A stretch of 64,000 nt of DNA, taken from assembly GCA_947846985.1 (NCBI GenBank), contig CANTUZ010000005.1:54189889-54253888 (forward strand). The letters run 5' to 3'. The DNA is from Fratercula arctica (lineage: Eukaryota > Chordata > Aves > Charadriiformes > Alcidae). Under the pieces are notes generated by a model. It saw only the letters and a program-made list of their open reading frames with translations. It made no database searches and was not told the DNA's origin. Both the position numbers and the translations under genes were made by a program. Shown piece by piece: positions 13,123-25,800 of the stretch. Positions within the stretch are counted from its first letter, which is position 1. Each line of letters begins with the position of its first letter.

Positions 13123-16100
13123 CTGCAAGTTGCTGCAGACTTGCTAACTACATTATTTCAAAATTAAATAAACACATTTTATACAATCGAAATGAATAAA
13201 AAATAAAATTCACCACCCCTTCTTCCCCTCCAAACCAGTTTCTCAGGACTTCTCCAGCCATGCATTACACCATGCTCCATATTCAAGGTTTCACAAATAG
13301 ACATAGCTGGTTGGCCAACAGTTTTTTGGGTTTTTTTGTTGTTTTTTTTTTTTTTTTACCCTGGTGTTTATAATTCCAATTGGTGTAAAATTTCCTGATG
13401 GTTAACACATCCCGTTACAGACACTTTTGAATGAATGACTCATTCCCAAATAATTGACTAGCTTTGTAATTTGGGAAGTAAAAATCACATTTATGAGTCC
13501 CTTGGGGGGAGGGCCTATAATGTTGTGCACAAAAAGTAGATAAATCATAAAACCTGATTTTTTTTTTCTTTTGTAAAAGCTTCCATTAGCCTTTGTGTGC
13601 ACATTAAAGCAATGCCCTCTAAATGTGTGCAGCTGCTTTAAATCACTGGTGCACTTTAAAATCAAGTCTTTTTATATCTTGATGTTAAAATTACATGTTG
13701 GTTACTGTAATTCTGTCTTGTTTTTTGTGGGACATCCTTGGAACAGATCTGCTTCTGGAAAGACCTCTCCCTTCGCTCTAAGTTTTCTAATCCCTGTAAG
13801 CAGAAGAAGCCTAAGCGTTTTGCAGTCAGTGTAAATGGTATTTCTCAGGTAAACAAGAGAGATAAGCAAAAAGGACCAGTCAGTGCCAGTGCAATTAGGA
13901 CCCCATCCTCCCTTAGCAAACGCATGCATTTTAGATTGAGGTTTCAAATAAATGTGCAATGTGATTCTAATGGGATTTGACAAGGGTATTTGATGGCTGC
14001 AAGGCAAATCTATTATTATCTACAAAATATCTAGTTACCAATCTAACCCCTCTTCCCAAAGGTGGTACTGAAAATGGGTAATATTTAAACTCCTGAATGA
14101 AATGGCCATGCCACTTGTCTCGCCTTTGCAGTCTAAAAGGCCCGTATACCTTTGTGCTAGCAAGGCCTTTTCCCACATTTTCAGAGTACTGTAAATTAGT
14201 TTAGTATGCTTGAAAGAACCTGTAATTGTAACTGCCCTTGTTGACACATCAGCTTGATGCCACACAGAGCACGACTGGGACCATATCCCTTGGTTTTGCA
14301 GCTACAGTGCATTTCAAGTGCTTGACAGGTCCAGTGCTAAGATGTTCTGAATTAGATTTGAATTACAACCGCTAAATGCCCTTGTCAAAGCTTGTTATGG
14401 CTGAAACTAGCCATATACATTTAACTGACTATTCCTATGGAAGGTATACTGCTTAAACAAAGACATACTCCAAAGTTTCATACAGAATTGTCAAAATATA
14501 ATTGAGTTAAAAAAACAACTAAAGCATAAGAAGAGCAATCTTTACTGCCTTTACCTCCCCCTTTTCCTTCTTTGAAATAAATCCAAAGGACAATTTAGTG
14601 GAATCTTAGTCTATAATAAAAAGAGCATATGCAGTTCCCACAGAGACATTGAAATCTATACGAATACCAGATTCATCCATACATTGATCCTAGTGTCAGG
14701 AAAGGCCATAGCAAAACTTTAGAATCTTGCCCTGTGAAAAAGGTTCCATATCACATTGCTGGCATTGCAGAGCATCTAGTGCTGCAGGAATACAATGAAC
14801 TGAAGCTAATACATATGCGAGAATCAGGATCAAGCCTTGAATTCTAGAGGATCCCAAATTTGTGCTTCATCAAATGAGGGAAGCCTAATATTTATGCATA
14901 CACGTGTGAACGCATGCATATACTTCTATGTCCATACGCAATAGATAATGTATCTATGCAATGGTTATACAGTTTAGCCACACATAGTAGAAACTTCCTT
15001 CTAACTTGCAGATGCATTCAGGATCACGTACTGGTTGTACAAGGCCATAATTACATATTCTTAGGCTAGAAAATAGCAACCGAAGAGCACAAAACAGATT
15101 TAGACAGCGTTTGACTCTCAGTCCGTGCCATGGAGATCTCAGTAACTCACTGGGCTGCTCCTGGCTAAAGCCTGGGCTGCTGAGATGGGCTGCGCGATGG
15201 CTGGGGTGAGCTGCTGAGGCTGCGCTGACTGGAAAAGAAAGTGCTGGTGGTAGGCACTGTTATGTGCAAAGAAGCTGGCCCAAAGCTGAAAGCTGAGAGA
15301 AAAGAGTGAGGATGTCCTGCAGACCAGCTAGCTATCTCAAACCCTCTTTGAAGAAGTGAGACAGGTTTGCTTAACCTAAACCCACAAAAGCTCAGGCAGC
15401 ACGGAAGAGGAGGAGCAGGCTATCGCATCCGTTGAAGACAAGACAAACACGGGCACGCTTGTGTACGCGACAGCATCACGGGCTTCTCTTCCTCCCAAAT
15501 TCTCCTGCCTGAATGAAACAAAATATCTTGGGCAAAGAGCAGATGCTTCACCACAGATTTCCTGGTTGAATTTGAAAGTTAATGTCGTCCTGGAAGTTTT
15601 CGAGACTGGAGGGCAGGTGTACACTCTGTTGAGCTCCCAGGTTTGCGTTCCCTGGCCAAGCTAACTGCAGATATAGCCCTTGGTGCCCTCGCTTACTGCC
15701 TTTCCCTCTCTTACATTGGGAACTGCGAGCACAGGAGATTTTAGAGGGGGGTTGTTGGCAGTCCCCAGCAGGGAGCCAGCATATGGCAAAGGCATGTGTT
15801 CAGAAGGATCCCATGTCCTTCCACCCACAGTAGATGTGGATGTAGACTCAACATCAGTCCTTTGTTTCCAAAATAAGGATGAAGGTCCTTCCTCGGTGTG
15901 CCTTGGCTTGTAGATTGTAGTTTCTTTGGGGAAGAGTCTATCCCTCCCTGGGAAGTGCACAAACCACCCAGCACAACGACATGCCATTTCTTCCAGGGCC
16001 TCTAGAAGGTACTGTAAGACAAACAGAGAATAGTCCTGCCTTGCAAATGGACAAGGGCTAGAGAAAGGCCAGGGCAGCTGCAGCGGGGCCACGTTCCCAT

Positions 16101-17091
16101 CTCCAGTGGTGCGGCCGTGTGAGCAGATTGGGAGCGCACAACTAACATTTCTCCCATCTGAAGCTGCCCTGCCCTAGGCATTACCTCAAAAGATGAATTC
16201 TCCAACAGTAACAACAACAACAAAAAAAAGATTTCTAACCCCATTCCAAGAGCAAAATGTGGCCTGAACTGGTCAAAACCTGCTGACAGCCTTAAGCAGC
16301 ATGAGAAACCTGTTTCATGATGGCAGTTGGTTATTTTAAAACTGAGCTGAAAGATTAATGGTGAGATTTTCAAAAAATGTAGGCTCCCAATGACAGGAAC
16401 CGACAATTTGCTCATGCAATTTCCCATCGCTATGCGTGCAATAGAGAGAAACGGGTGGGCAAAATGACACACGGCCATTCTGTGCATATACTTTTTCTGG
16501 AAACCTTAGCCCTAAAAAGGCAATAAGCAAATAAGCAGAGTGTTTAAATGAAAGGCAGAAAGACTTATGCTGAGATACACATTGATATTCTTTGTTAATT
16601 TTTTTATTCAATTAAGAGGCACATGCTGATTATTTTTAGCAGTGTCCCCCTGATACAATTCAGATGTAAATCACATTTCTGTAGTCAGCTGCTGCTGTTT
16701 AAGCAGAAATATTTTGACACTATAATTATAGGGTTGAAACTATGCTTTACATTAGTGTATAAAACACTCATTAAATTAAAATTCTTCCATGAAATCATGA
16801 AAATAAACAGTCTGTCTGAACTAGCATCAACAAATTCACAGGATGCTTCTGCGTTTTCTCAGGGCTGGCCTTCAAGTGACTGTATTACAAGGCCCTTATT
16901 TAACCGTGAAGTGTTAAAGGTTCACATTCTTTTGAAGGTACCATTCTGCTTATTTTTAAAATTATTGCTTTAATTGTTTTTACAACTTGTAAGATTTTAA
17001 AGCTATTAAGCCTCAAAGTTGTGGGAAAAATTAAAATGGTGATTATTATAACTTGCATAAGTCTGTGAGATGGCAGTGGCGCTGCCTTTTT

Positions 17092-17107
17092 CCCCCCCCC
17101 CCCCCCC
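17092..17107. repeat. C16 homopolymer
   Basis: Sixteen consecutive C residues after a T run; such tracts are prone to length error in assembly. Confidence 0.9.
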
Positions 17108-20100
17108 AAGGGTGGATTAAATAAAAGGGGTCCATGGCACCATATGTGGCATGTCACATCGGTCTGTTATGGCTGAGAAGCAGGATACGCAATGTATACA
17201 CAATGCCTTGTGGGATGGAAAAGAAGGCAAAAGCTCAGGGTGGTAATGGTGTTAGGGGATCCTTCTTGCCTTCTCCTTTGCTCCCCACCATCTTCCTGCC
17301 TTTCGTCCCCCTCCCATCCATCACGGACCTGACAGTCCTGCAGACAATGGATCCAACTGTCTGTGCCCCGGAGCAGGCAGAAGTGTTTGGCAGGAGGTGC
17401 CAGAACAAGAGCACCCCAGCGAGGTCCATCCACGTTGCAAGAGAAGGAAAGAGGACACGTCTTAGCCCTGCCAACACGGGGATTCATTTGTCAGGTCTCT
17501 TCTCACTTGGTCCCCTCCCCAAGGATAAGAATTTCTTCCTTGTCAAACTTTTAGGTGTTCCAAACTGAGGTCGCTGTCCATAGAAAGAGCCAGTGTCCTC
17601 TGGCCCGACGGTCTCATTAGAGGGACCCACTGATGGGCAATGGCATCATCCCTGGTTCCTCCACCACGGGCTTCAGGAAAGCTTGCTGGGTGGGACCACG
17701 GTCGAGACCCCTGAGCCTCAGCCTCCACTCCCTGGGCACGGTCACAAACCTGTGTATGTTGGCACGCTAATCCCTATAAGCCCTGATTTGGGTTTTGTTT
17801 GTTTTCTCTTCATCTGTACAGTATCACTGATCTTTTCAATGCACTGAGCGAGCTGCAGCTGTGCTGGGCTTGGGAGCGAACGGCACGGGATCTTCAAGAT
17901 GCAGATGATGTAATCGCAGTGGTCTGAAACATTTTTTTGCTGCATCTATATTCCATTGAAATCCACAATTATGGTTGACTTTTCTTTGATTGAAGATATT
18001 CCAGAAAGATGGACTGCAATGGTAATTGCACCGTTTTATCTTAAGATACGAATCTGAGACTGATCCCTCTGGTCTTATGAAATTACAGTCAACATGTTAT
18101 TTTCTCCATTTGTGCACAAAACGTATATACAATGGTGGTCGCTGCAATGTATATTTAGTCTTAACTTGTCAGAACCATCAGCTAAAAAATATTCAAATCC
18201 TTCAACCATTTTATTAACCAGGATTATGCACAAGAAAGTCTGTTTCAGAGTGTAAGTTTTAGTACACATTGTAATTTAATAGTAAAAAAAATTTTTTTAA
18301 TGCTATAGTTGTCTTCTTTCAGCAGCCACATGGATGATTTTTTTGTCCAGCATTACTGGTATTATGGTTATCCCTCCTCTCCCACAGAATGACATTTTCC
18401 ACATTGGATAGCAATAACCTTCTTTTCAGAGCCTAGATACTATAGTCCAGTGAATTCAATTAAAGTTTTCCTTGAGGTCAAAAGGAAGAAAAATATTTTA
18501 TCACTGGGAAACATTAATTTTTCATTCTAGCTTCAGATTATCATGAAACCTGTGGGGGATGTTCAGTGTGGTTTTGAGAAATCCCACTAATAACTGAGTA
18601 TAAGTTACCCTTTTATTTTTGTTCCAGATCATTCCACAAATTATTTTTAGTTCTCAAATTAGATAATTGGAAAATAAAATTTTTTACTTAATGTGTTTAT
18701 TCAGATGAATTGTTGTAACTCTTGATCACTAGATTTTCAGGTCCTACAAAGAATCTCATGAGAATTCTTTCAGATTTTTAAGTACTTTGTACAGAAAGTT
18801 TTGTTGTTCAACTAGGAAAGAAAGGCCAGAATAGAGAACCATTTTTTTGGCTAATAAAGGCTCCTTCAGAAGAAGGAGAAAGAATTTTTTTAAATGTAAA
18901 TGTCTTTTGTCTTGAAAATAATTCTTTTTTCAGTGCAAAAAATATATCTAGTGAGCAATTAGAAACATCCAACATCAAATTTATTGCGCACATTACATGC
19001 TACTGCCTCTGGGTTACCACAAGACAGGTGTTAACGTGCACTCTTACGCAGTTATAGTTTACTTTCCACTGATATTTTCTAGTATCTGCTCAGCACTCAT
19101 TTTTGCTGAAAATATCACTGTTAGCAAAGTTGTTCTCTACAATATTCACAGAAGACAAACACAGCTGAAGTGAACTCAGGACTTGGCTTAACAAAAATAT
19201 TTTTCTAGAAATTATTTGCTGGGACTATCTCTTATTAAAGACATTACATATACAAAATGTAATTTAGTGACAAGAAAGTGGCGACACATTAGTGTAAGGG
19301 TGAGTGTAAGCTCTGAGGACAGAGTGACTTAGCGACGTACCTAGTGATGCCAACACAAACAGACATCAGTAAACACTTACAATGACCAATGACCAAATAA
19401 ATCAGATTACTCTGCAGTATATCTGTTTATACAAATACTTATTTTCGTGAATTTAAGGCACTTCAGATATGAACCTTACCTTTCAGAGCTGCATGACCTC
19501 CCATCCTTGGCAGAGGATTTAACTGCTTGGTCCTACCTCTTTTGGCAGAGTTTCTGGAATATTTTTGAGTAATGGAAGTGGAGGCCATAAACCAAACTCC
19601 ACAATCTTGATTTTCCACCAGCCTTCCTGTTTTTCCCCTGTGCCTGGAGCAGCTCTGGGGATACTCAGGCAACACAGAGCTACTCATGGTTGAAGGAGAT
19701 CAGTCACTGACCACCAGAACGAAATACCCAGAAACACGTGTTTCAAGAAAGGCAGTTTGACACCCATTCTGCATTCAGTTTCAGCTACCTCCAAGTACCT
19801 TCCCCTTCCTCAGGAACGACTCCATTTCTCTTATTCTATGGTAGGCTCGTCCATTTGTGACCCCTTACTTAACAAATGATCATGGAGATATATAAATTCC
19901 TCAGCGTCCAAGATCAACAGCTGACACCACCACAACTACAGACTTCATCTTCTTTCCCATACCTGCCTCACCTACAGAAGTCCAGGAGCTTGTGGCTTCC
20001 TCAGCTTCCCCAGAGCCAGGAGACACCAACATGGTCCAAACTTTTAGGAAATATTAGAGCTTCTCCTTCTGTATGCACATTGTTCCCCCTTTCCTTATAT

Positions 20101-21220
20101 TCTCCAGGAAGAACCTTTCTCTCCTCTACCTTCTCAAACACAAGAGTTGAAAGAGTAAAATGGGGACTAATTCCCTCTCCTTGTTAACATCCTAAATGAT
20201 GACTGCTGCTGTGGAGTGGCTCAGGCATCTAGGTCATCACCATCAGCTGGCTCTGCTGCCAGCCAACTCAAGAGACACACAGCTGAAGTAGGCAGGATGA
20301 GGAGTTAGGACCAATGAGCTGCTCATCCTCTCAGTAAAGCAGCTTTCCATAGGGGATGGAGTTTTACTTTTTTAAAGTTGAGGAAGGTGCAGTCTAAGTC
20401 CTCCAGTGGTACAGCCTCCATCCCTGGACAGAAGGGCTTGGTAGGAGGCAGAAATGGAGGTGGCCAAGCAGACAGCCAGTCTTTGGAAAATGTGAATGTA
20501 TCATCCCACCACCACCACAGTGACAGAGACTGCTAACGGACAATGAGATCACTGGCTGTCGGTTTTACAAATGGTAGCAGATTTCAATTTAGCACTCACA
20601 TTTTTGCTGAAAACCAGAGAAGTGCCTTGGGCACCTCTTCTTCAGAGACTCAGGAAATATTTGAGAGTTAAAGAGGGTGACCAGCCCCCTTTCTGTGCCC
20701 AGGTCCTGGACTCGCTCCAGGGTGGCTTGAAGGCCAAATTCCCATGCAAAACCTCTGCCTGAGTAAAGCGCGAGGATCTCCTGCAACACTCAGCGGAGAG
20801 CAAAGCTTCAGTCAGAGAAGCAGTGTTTTACTGCTTCTCCTCTCACTTGGTTACTGACCGTGAGACAGAAATAAACAACTCGAATGTTTACACACACTCT
20901 TAAGTGCCACTGTGTGCCCGAGGTGTTCAGGCGGTGCTGGGTTGGGTGCCTGCTAGCTGGTCACGGGGAAGGTGCTAGACGGTCACCCTGTCCCAAACGT
21001 GGGGGATGAAGAGTCTTGGGCAGCACCTGCAAAGGGGCATCTGGCTGCCCTTCTGCCAGCAAGCATTCGGCAACAGGGTGATAACGGCCATCACCATCTC
21101 AACTGACTGTCTGATGATGAGGATGGAGCATTCATCCTCAGACTGACAAAGAAAAAATTAGGTGGAAACGTTATTTGGCCTTGCTGGCAGCTAGAGCCCC
21201 TTCTCTCCACCACCTCCACC

Positions 21221-21240
21221 TCCCTCCCTCCCTCCCTCTC
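21221..21240. repeat. TCCC tetranucleotide repeat
   Basis: Four TCCC units followed by TCTC, in a locally pyrimidine-rich stretch. Confidence 0.9.
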
Positions 21241-22083
21241 TCACACGTCCCCAGGCATACTTGCAGCCTCTGATCGCTTTATTGCTTCCAGGGGGAGAAC
21301 GTCACTTCGTCTTTGCACAGATCTCTGTGCCTTCCCTTGCATCTCTCTTTCTTCCCATCCCCAACTCCTGAATATGTTAGTAGTACTAAATAAGCAGCAC
21401 TTCAAACAGTTTTGAAGCTTCCTCTGGCAAAACCATAAAATCTGTACTGGTAAAATATATATATATTTCTGTCCCAGATTCCCAATCTGTTTCTTTTAAA
21501 TCCAATAAAATTTATATCATGGGGCTTAAGGGCAGAGGGCTTCATACAATTGAAACTGATTCAGTAAATGCAAAACATAAAAATAAAGTATTGGTATTTG
21601 ATATTCCTATATTTCAATATTGCTTTGATATTCCACTATGAAACTTAAACTGGGTTGGGGTTTTATGCATTCTTTCCCCCTCCCCCTCTTTGATTTCCCC
21701 CACTTTTTCCTTTGAATTTCGTCTCTTTAATCACTGGACCATGGATCAGAAATATTTGCAACTTGTTTGTGGAAGGCCAGAGTCTAAAGCAGCAGCTTGC
21801 ATAGAGAGTTATTTCACCATCTGTTCTCTCTTTTTCCATTAGATGGCTGGTTTTACATAGAGATTCATTTTATCGAGCTCTCATTTGCTCTGTAGTGCGT
21901 CATCTAGTTTCATTCGCACACTCACACAAACGCTCACCTATCTTTCCCTTTGCACACTGCACCCATTTGTACAACGACACACTGAGAGCGCACATACCTC
22001 GGAAGGCAATGTTCTCTACTGACTTTCACCGATACCACGTGTAACTCGTTGGAGTCAGGTTAGGGTTTTCTAAAACTGTATGA

Positions 22084-22310
22084 TAGATCCAAAGATCTGA
22101 TGGCTGAAAGGGGCTGTTGTGATCACCTAGTCTGACTTTTGGTATAACAAAGGCCATGAAATAACAAAGGCCAAGAAGCAATTCTCGAACCAAAACCATA
22201 CCTTCTGGTTGAGCTGGAGAAAATTAACAGAGATCTCCAGTTTGGGCAATCCACTACAGCCTCGGAGAATTTGTTCCAGCAGTCATGATGTACTTTAAGG
22301 TCAGAGGTAG
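22084..22310 (-). mobile_element. Ancient L3/CR1-like LINE 3' fossil
   Basis: The plus strand contains GATCACCTAGTCTGAC, TATAACAAAGGCCATGAA, a GTTGAGCTGGAGAAAAT block, ATCCACTACAGCCTCGG and TTGTTCCAGCAGT. These fit in order the reverse complement of a well-known ancient CR1/L3-type repeat abundant in turtles and crocodilians. It is highly diverged and lies immediately before a younger CR1 at 22334. The family assignment is from memory. Confidence 0.6.
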
Positions 22311-22333
22311 CTTTCCTCTTTTTGTGAGGAAAA

Positions 22334-22841
22334 CATCACTGCGGTGATAAGCGGTGTCCCTCAGGGGTCTGTCTGTATTGGGACCAGGACTGTTCAATAT
22401 CTTTGTCAGTGACATAGAGAGTGGGATCAAATGTGTCCTCAGCGAGTTTGCTGGGGGATGAAGGGATGGAAAGCAGCCCTGCCGAGAAAGACTTGGGGGT
22501 ACTGGTGGATGAAAAGCTGGACATGAGCTGACAACGTGCGCTCACAGTTCAGAAGGCCAACCATATGCTGGGCTGCATCAAAAGAAGCATGGTTTTAAAC
22601 TAAAAGAGGATAGATTTAGACTAGATAGAAGGAAGATGTTTTTTACACTGAGGGTGATGATGGCCTAGGTTGCCCAGAGAGGTGGTAGATGCCCCATCCC
22701 TAGAAACATTCCAGGTCAGGCTGGATGGGGCTCTGAGCAACCTGATCTAGTTGAAGATGTCCCTGCTCATTGCAGGGGACTGGACTAGATGGCCTTTAAA
22801 AGCCCCTTCCGACCCAGACTATTCTATGATTCTATAATTCT
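22334..22841 (+). mobile_element. CR1 LINE fragment with decayed reverse-transcriptase end
   Basis: It begins in the C-terminal part of ORF2 with a GVPQGSV motif, then after a frameshift reads GPGLFNIFVSDIESGIKCVL. About 50 codons are then missing, after which EKDLGVLVDEKLDM and QKANHMLGCIKRSM appear, followed by the CR1 3' UTR and an ATTCTATGATTCTATAATTCT tail. Frameshift, stops and the internal deletion show a dead copy. It is more diverged than the copy at 8123. Confidence 0.92.
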
Positions 22842-25800
22842 AAGATTTGTACTATTCAATGCCAAAAGAGAAAAAAATACCAGGAAAATTCTTCATCACT
22901 TTTTTTTTTTTTTCTGTTTTCTGACTAATTCTCACTTGGGGATAATCCCCTCGCATCCCTGCTCTATTTAAGGTTACAAACTATCCTTGGTGTTACTAAG
23001 AACAGCACCTGGACTATGGTCTCCTCTTCTATGAAGGTGAAAGGATGTGTGTCGCCTTCCTTATCCTACTTGGTGGCTGTCAGAATTTTTCAGGGTTTTA
23101 TCTGATATACAGTTAATCTCAGAAATTCATTTTTCTTGTACACACAGACAATGTACAATAGAGGTTTGAAAGGGACAGAATTCATCTGGAGTATCACGAA
23201 TTCTGAGCCATCCTTTTAACAGACAAATAGCTGACATCTGATTATTGGGAAGATGCTCTGGATAATTCAGCCTGTTCTGTGGTCCCACTGTCATTTTTAA
23301 GTCATATCATGCCTGTTTCTTAGCGCAAATTGCTTAACACATCCACTCATTTTAAGACAGAAAAAAATCAGCTTGACAAGCATTCATTATGCTGAAATCA
23401 CATATTAAAGAGAGTAACATTTGCAAAAGTACCACAACTATTAAGGGAGAAGAAGAACTTATATGAGGTATAACCTTACTGTGCAGTGGGTAACAGAAGC
23501 ATTAATAGGAAAAACCTAAGTGGAAACAGTTGACAAAATAAATTAAAGCGCAGCTCTCCCCTGAAAAGTGACTAAAAATGGCATCCTAGGGTCCCATGTT
23601 TATTATGTGTTACCGACTCCAGATCAGATTTGCTCAGTATACAAATAAGGGGTGAAATTCTAGCTGGGCTGAATTCAACTGGAGCTTTGCAGATGACTTC
23701 AATGGGGCCAGGATTTCATTTTAAGAGGGTGGGTTTTTCCATTTTTGAGCAGCCTGTGGAGATTTGACTTGGAGGATCGCAAGGCTGGTTGAAATGTAAA
23801 ACAGAAAAATCCTAAAAAATTTCAAAATTGTTTCCATTTTGTAGGGTTGAAAGTAGGCCAATTCTTCACTTGTGTGTTTTATAGCTGAAGATTTTGCATA
23901 CAATGTTTTTAATCAGTGTTCTTATCAAGGATATCACTGACATGTTTATTAGCATGCTTTTTCTGCCAAAAACACAGAATTTGGGAAAATGAAAAATCTA
24001 AATGATCATGCTGGCATTGATCTTGATAATGCTTGTCAATGAAAATGTCAACAGAAAAAAGAAGCCAAACCATGACATGTGGAAAAGTGCAGTTTTGTCT
24101 AATGAGCTCTTATGTCTTGAGGAAAAAATCAACTTTTCAAAGAGAGGAGGAGAGAAAGGCTTTCCCCAAACGGAGACTCGCTTTCCCCAGGGCTTTCTGT
24201 ACCTGGACCGGTTTTACGGGTGCCACCCTGAAGCCCATGAAGGCTGGTGGGTGCCTGCTCCATGTTTTCATCGGAGAATCTAGCAGGGAAGGATAACCCA
24301 CGGAGCTTCCCTCCTCCCTGGCACTGATGGGGCTGGGGAAGGAAGTTTGTTTTGCCGTTTCCGTTGCTGTACTCTTGCTGCAGTTAAAAAGAGACTCCAG
24401 ACTCCAGAGCTGTCAATCTGGCACTTTTCACTAGCACTTAAAAGCAATTTCAAAATCTATTAAAAAAATTAGATCCCAAACCTGCTGTATGTGAACAGAC
24501 AACAGCAAGAGCCGTATCAAGGGCTTTGATTGTAGGCGAGGCCGGCTGTGGAGAGTCGGTGCCGTGCGGATATTACATTTTATTTTTGATAGCACAGGAC
24601 CTCTCCATGCTTCTGTCATGTCTAAGCTGTCTGTTTCCATCAGGGAAAGGTCTTACGAGCACAAAACACATGGGCAGCCTTTCGGCCCTGTTTCAAATTT
24701 CTGCAACACAATAAATCCGTTTGTTTTTATTTCTCCTTTCTGTAAACATTTCTCCATCTAACATAGTAACTGCTGTTTATACAGCGCAGTAAAAACACAG
24801 GTCAGAGCACAATAAGATTATAGTCTTACTTCAATATGTCCAATCCATAATAAAATAAAACCTTACAAAATATCCAGAGGAACAGTTTGGGGTTCTCTTC
24901 ATATTAATGTATGTCGTATGGGAGGGTTGTATTGGGGCATAATATTTTCCACAGCTGTCAGGACTTATTTAAAAGGCAATATCCTTTTTCTGGGATTTTA
25001 TTTAGGTTCTGTTTATACCACGTGTAGGATTGTTAATCCCATGATGTATGACTCAGTGGTGTATGATTACTTGAAGGTAATATGTACAAAATGAGCTAAA
25101 TATTTTGGGATACATCCTTGGGATCTGACACGCTGGGCTCACAACAGAGCGGGGCGGGGGGTGCGATAAGGAGGGAAGAGAAAGGTAGTTAACTGCAAAC
25201 GGCTTTTGTGTCCTGTGCTTGGCCCAAAGGGAACTTGCATCCATCCTGCTCTAGTGCCTTCCCCGTTCCCTGTGGCCCCCATGATCCCTTCTGCAGGGAG
25301 GCACAGGTGGGAGGCTCTGATGCTTTGGTCTTGAATCCTTTTTCACAACTCTCCGCTTTATACCTTCCTGTGCTGGGGCATTTATCCCCCTGTCCTGGCT
25401 CTGCTCCATTCACTGGGGCATGTCTGAAGAGGCAGAAATCCCCCAAAGACCAGCTACATCAGCTTTCATGGGTGACTGCATCACGAAGGACAGAAGTGGG
25501 CTGATACAATGCTCTGATGTGAAATAAGAAACATATAGTATGTCTTCAGATTTAATCGATGTGAAACACGGGTTCATTTCACAGACAGCATGACTGTACT
25601 GAGATGTGCTTTCTATCAGCTGTGAGTCCTTTGACATGGAAAACAGAGGCATAACTAAAACCACCAAGCTAAATTTGTCCCAAGTGTAGCTTCATTGGCC
25701 TTACATCAGGAATGTCTTTGGCCCAGTGGCTCTATAGGTATTTATTTTTGCCATTTAGATGGGTTCTTTCCAAGTGAATGGAAATGAAAGGAAACCATTA

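Larger units (their letters stand above)
13123..22083. other. Intergenic DNA, no gene found
   Basis: Mostly unique sequence. It includes a C16 homopolymer (17092-17107), a TCCC-repeat (21221-21240) and T-rich stretches near 13322-13358. Blocks 13590-13980 and 16570-16990 are AT-rich, low in CpG-depletion scars and free of repeats; they might be conserved elements. The open frames of up to 161 codons (16002-16487, minus) have no domain and overlap frames on the other strand. Confidence 0.65.

Noticed and set aside
25208..25504. 98-codon plus-strand Pro/Ser-rich frame, with an overlapping minus-strand frame
   Set aside because: Compositional artefact of a GC-richer patch; no domain or gene context.
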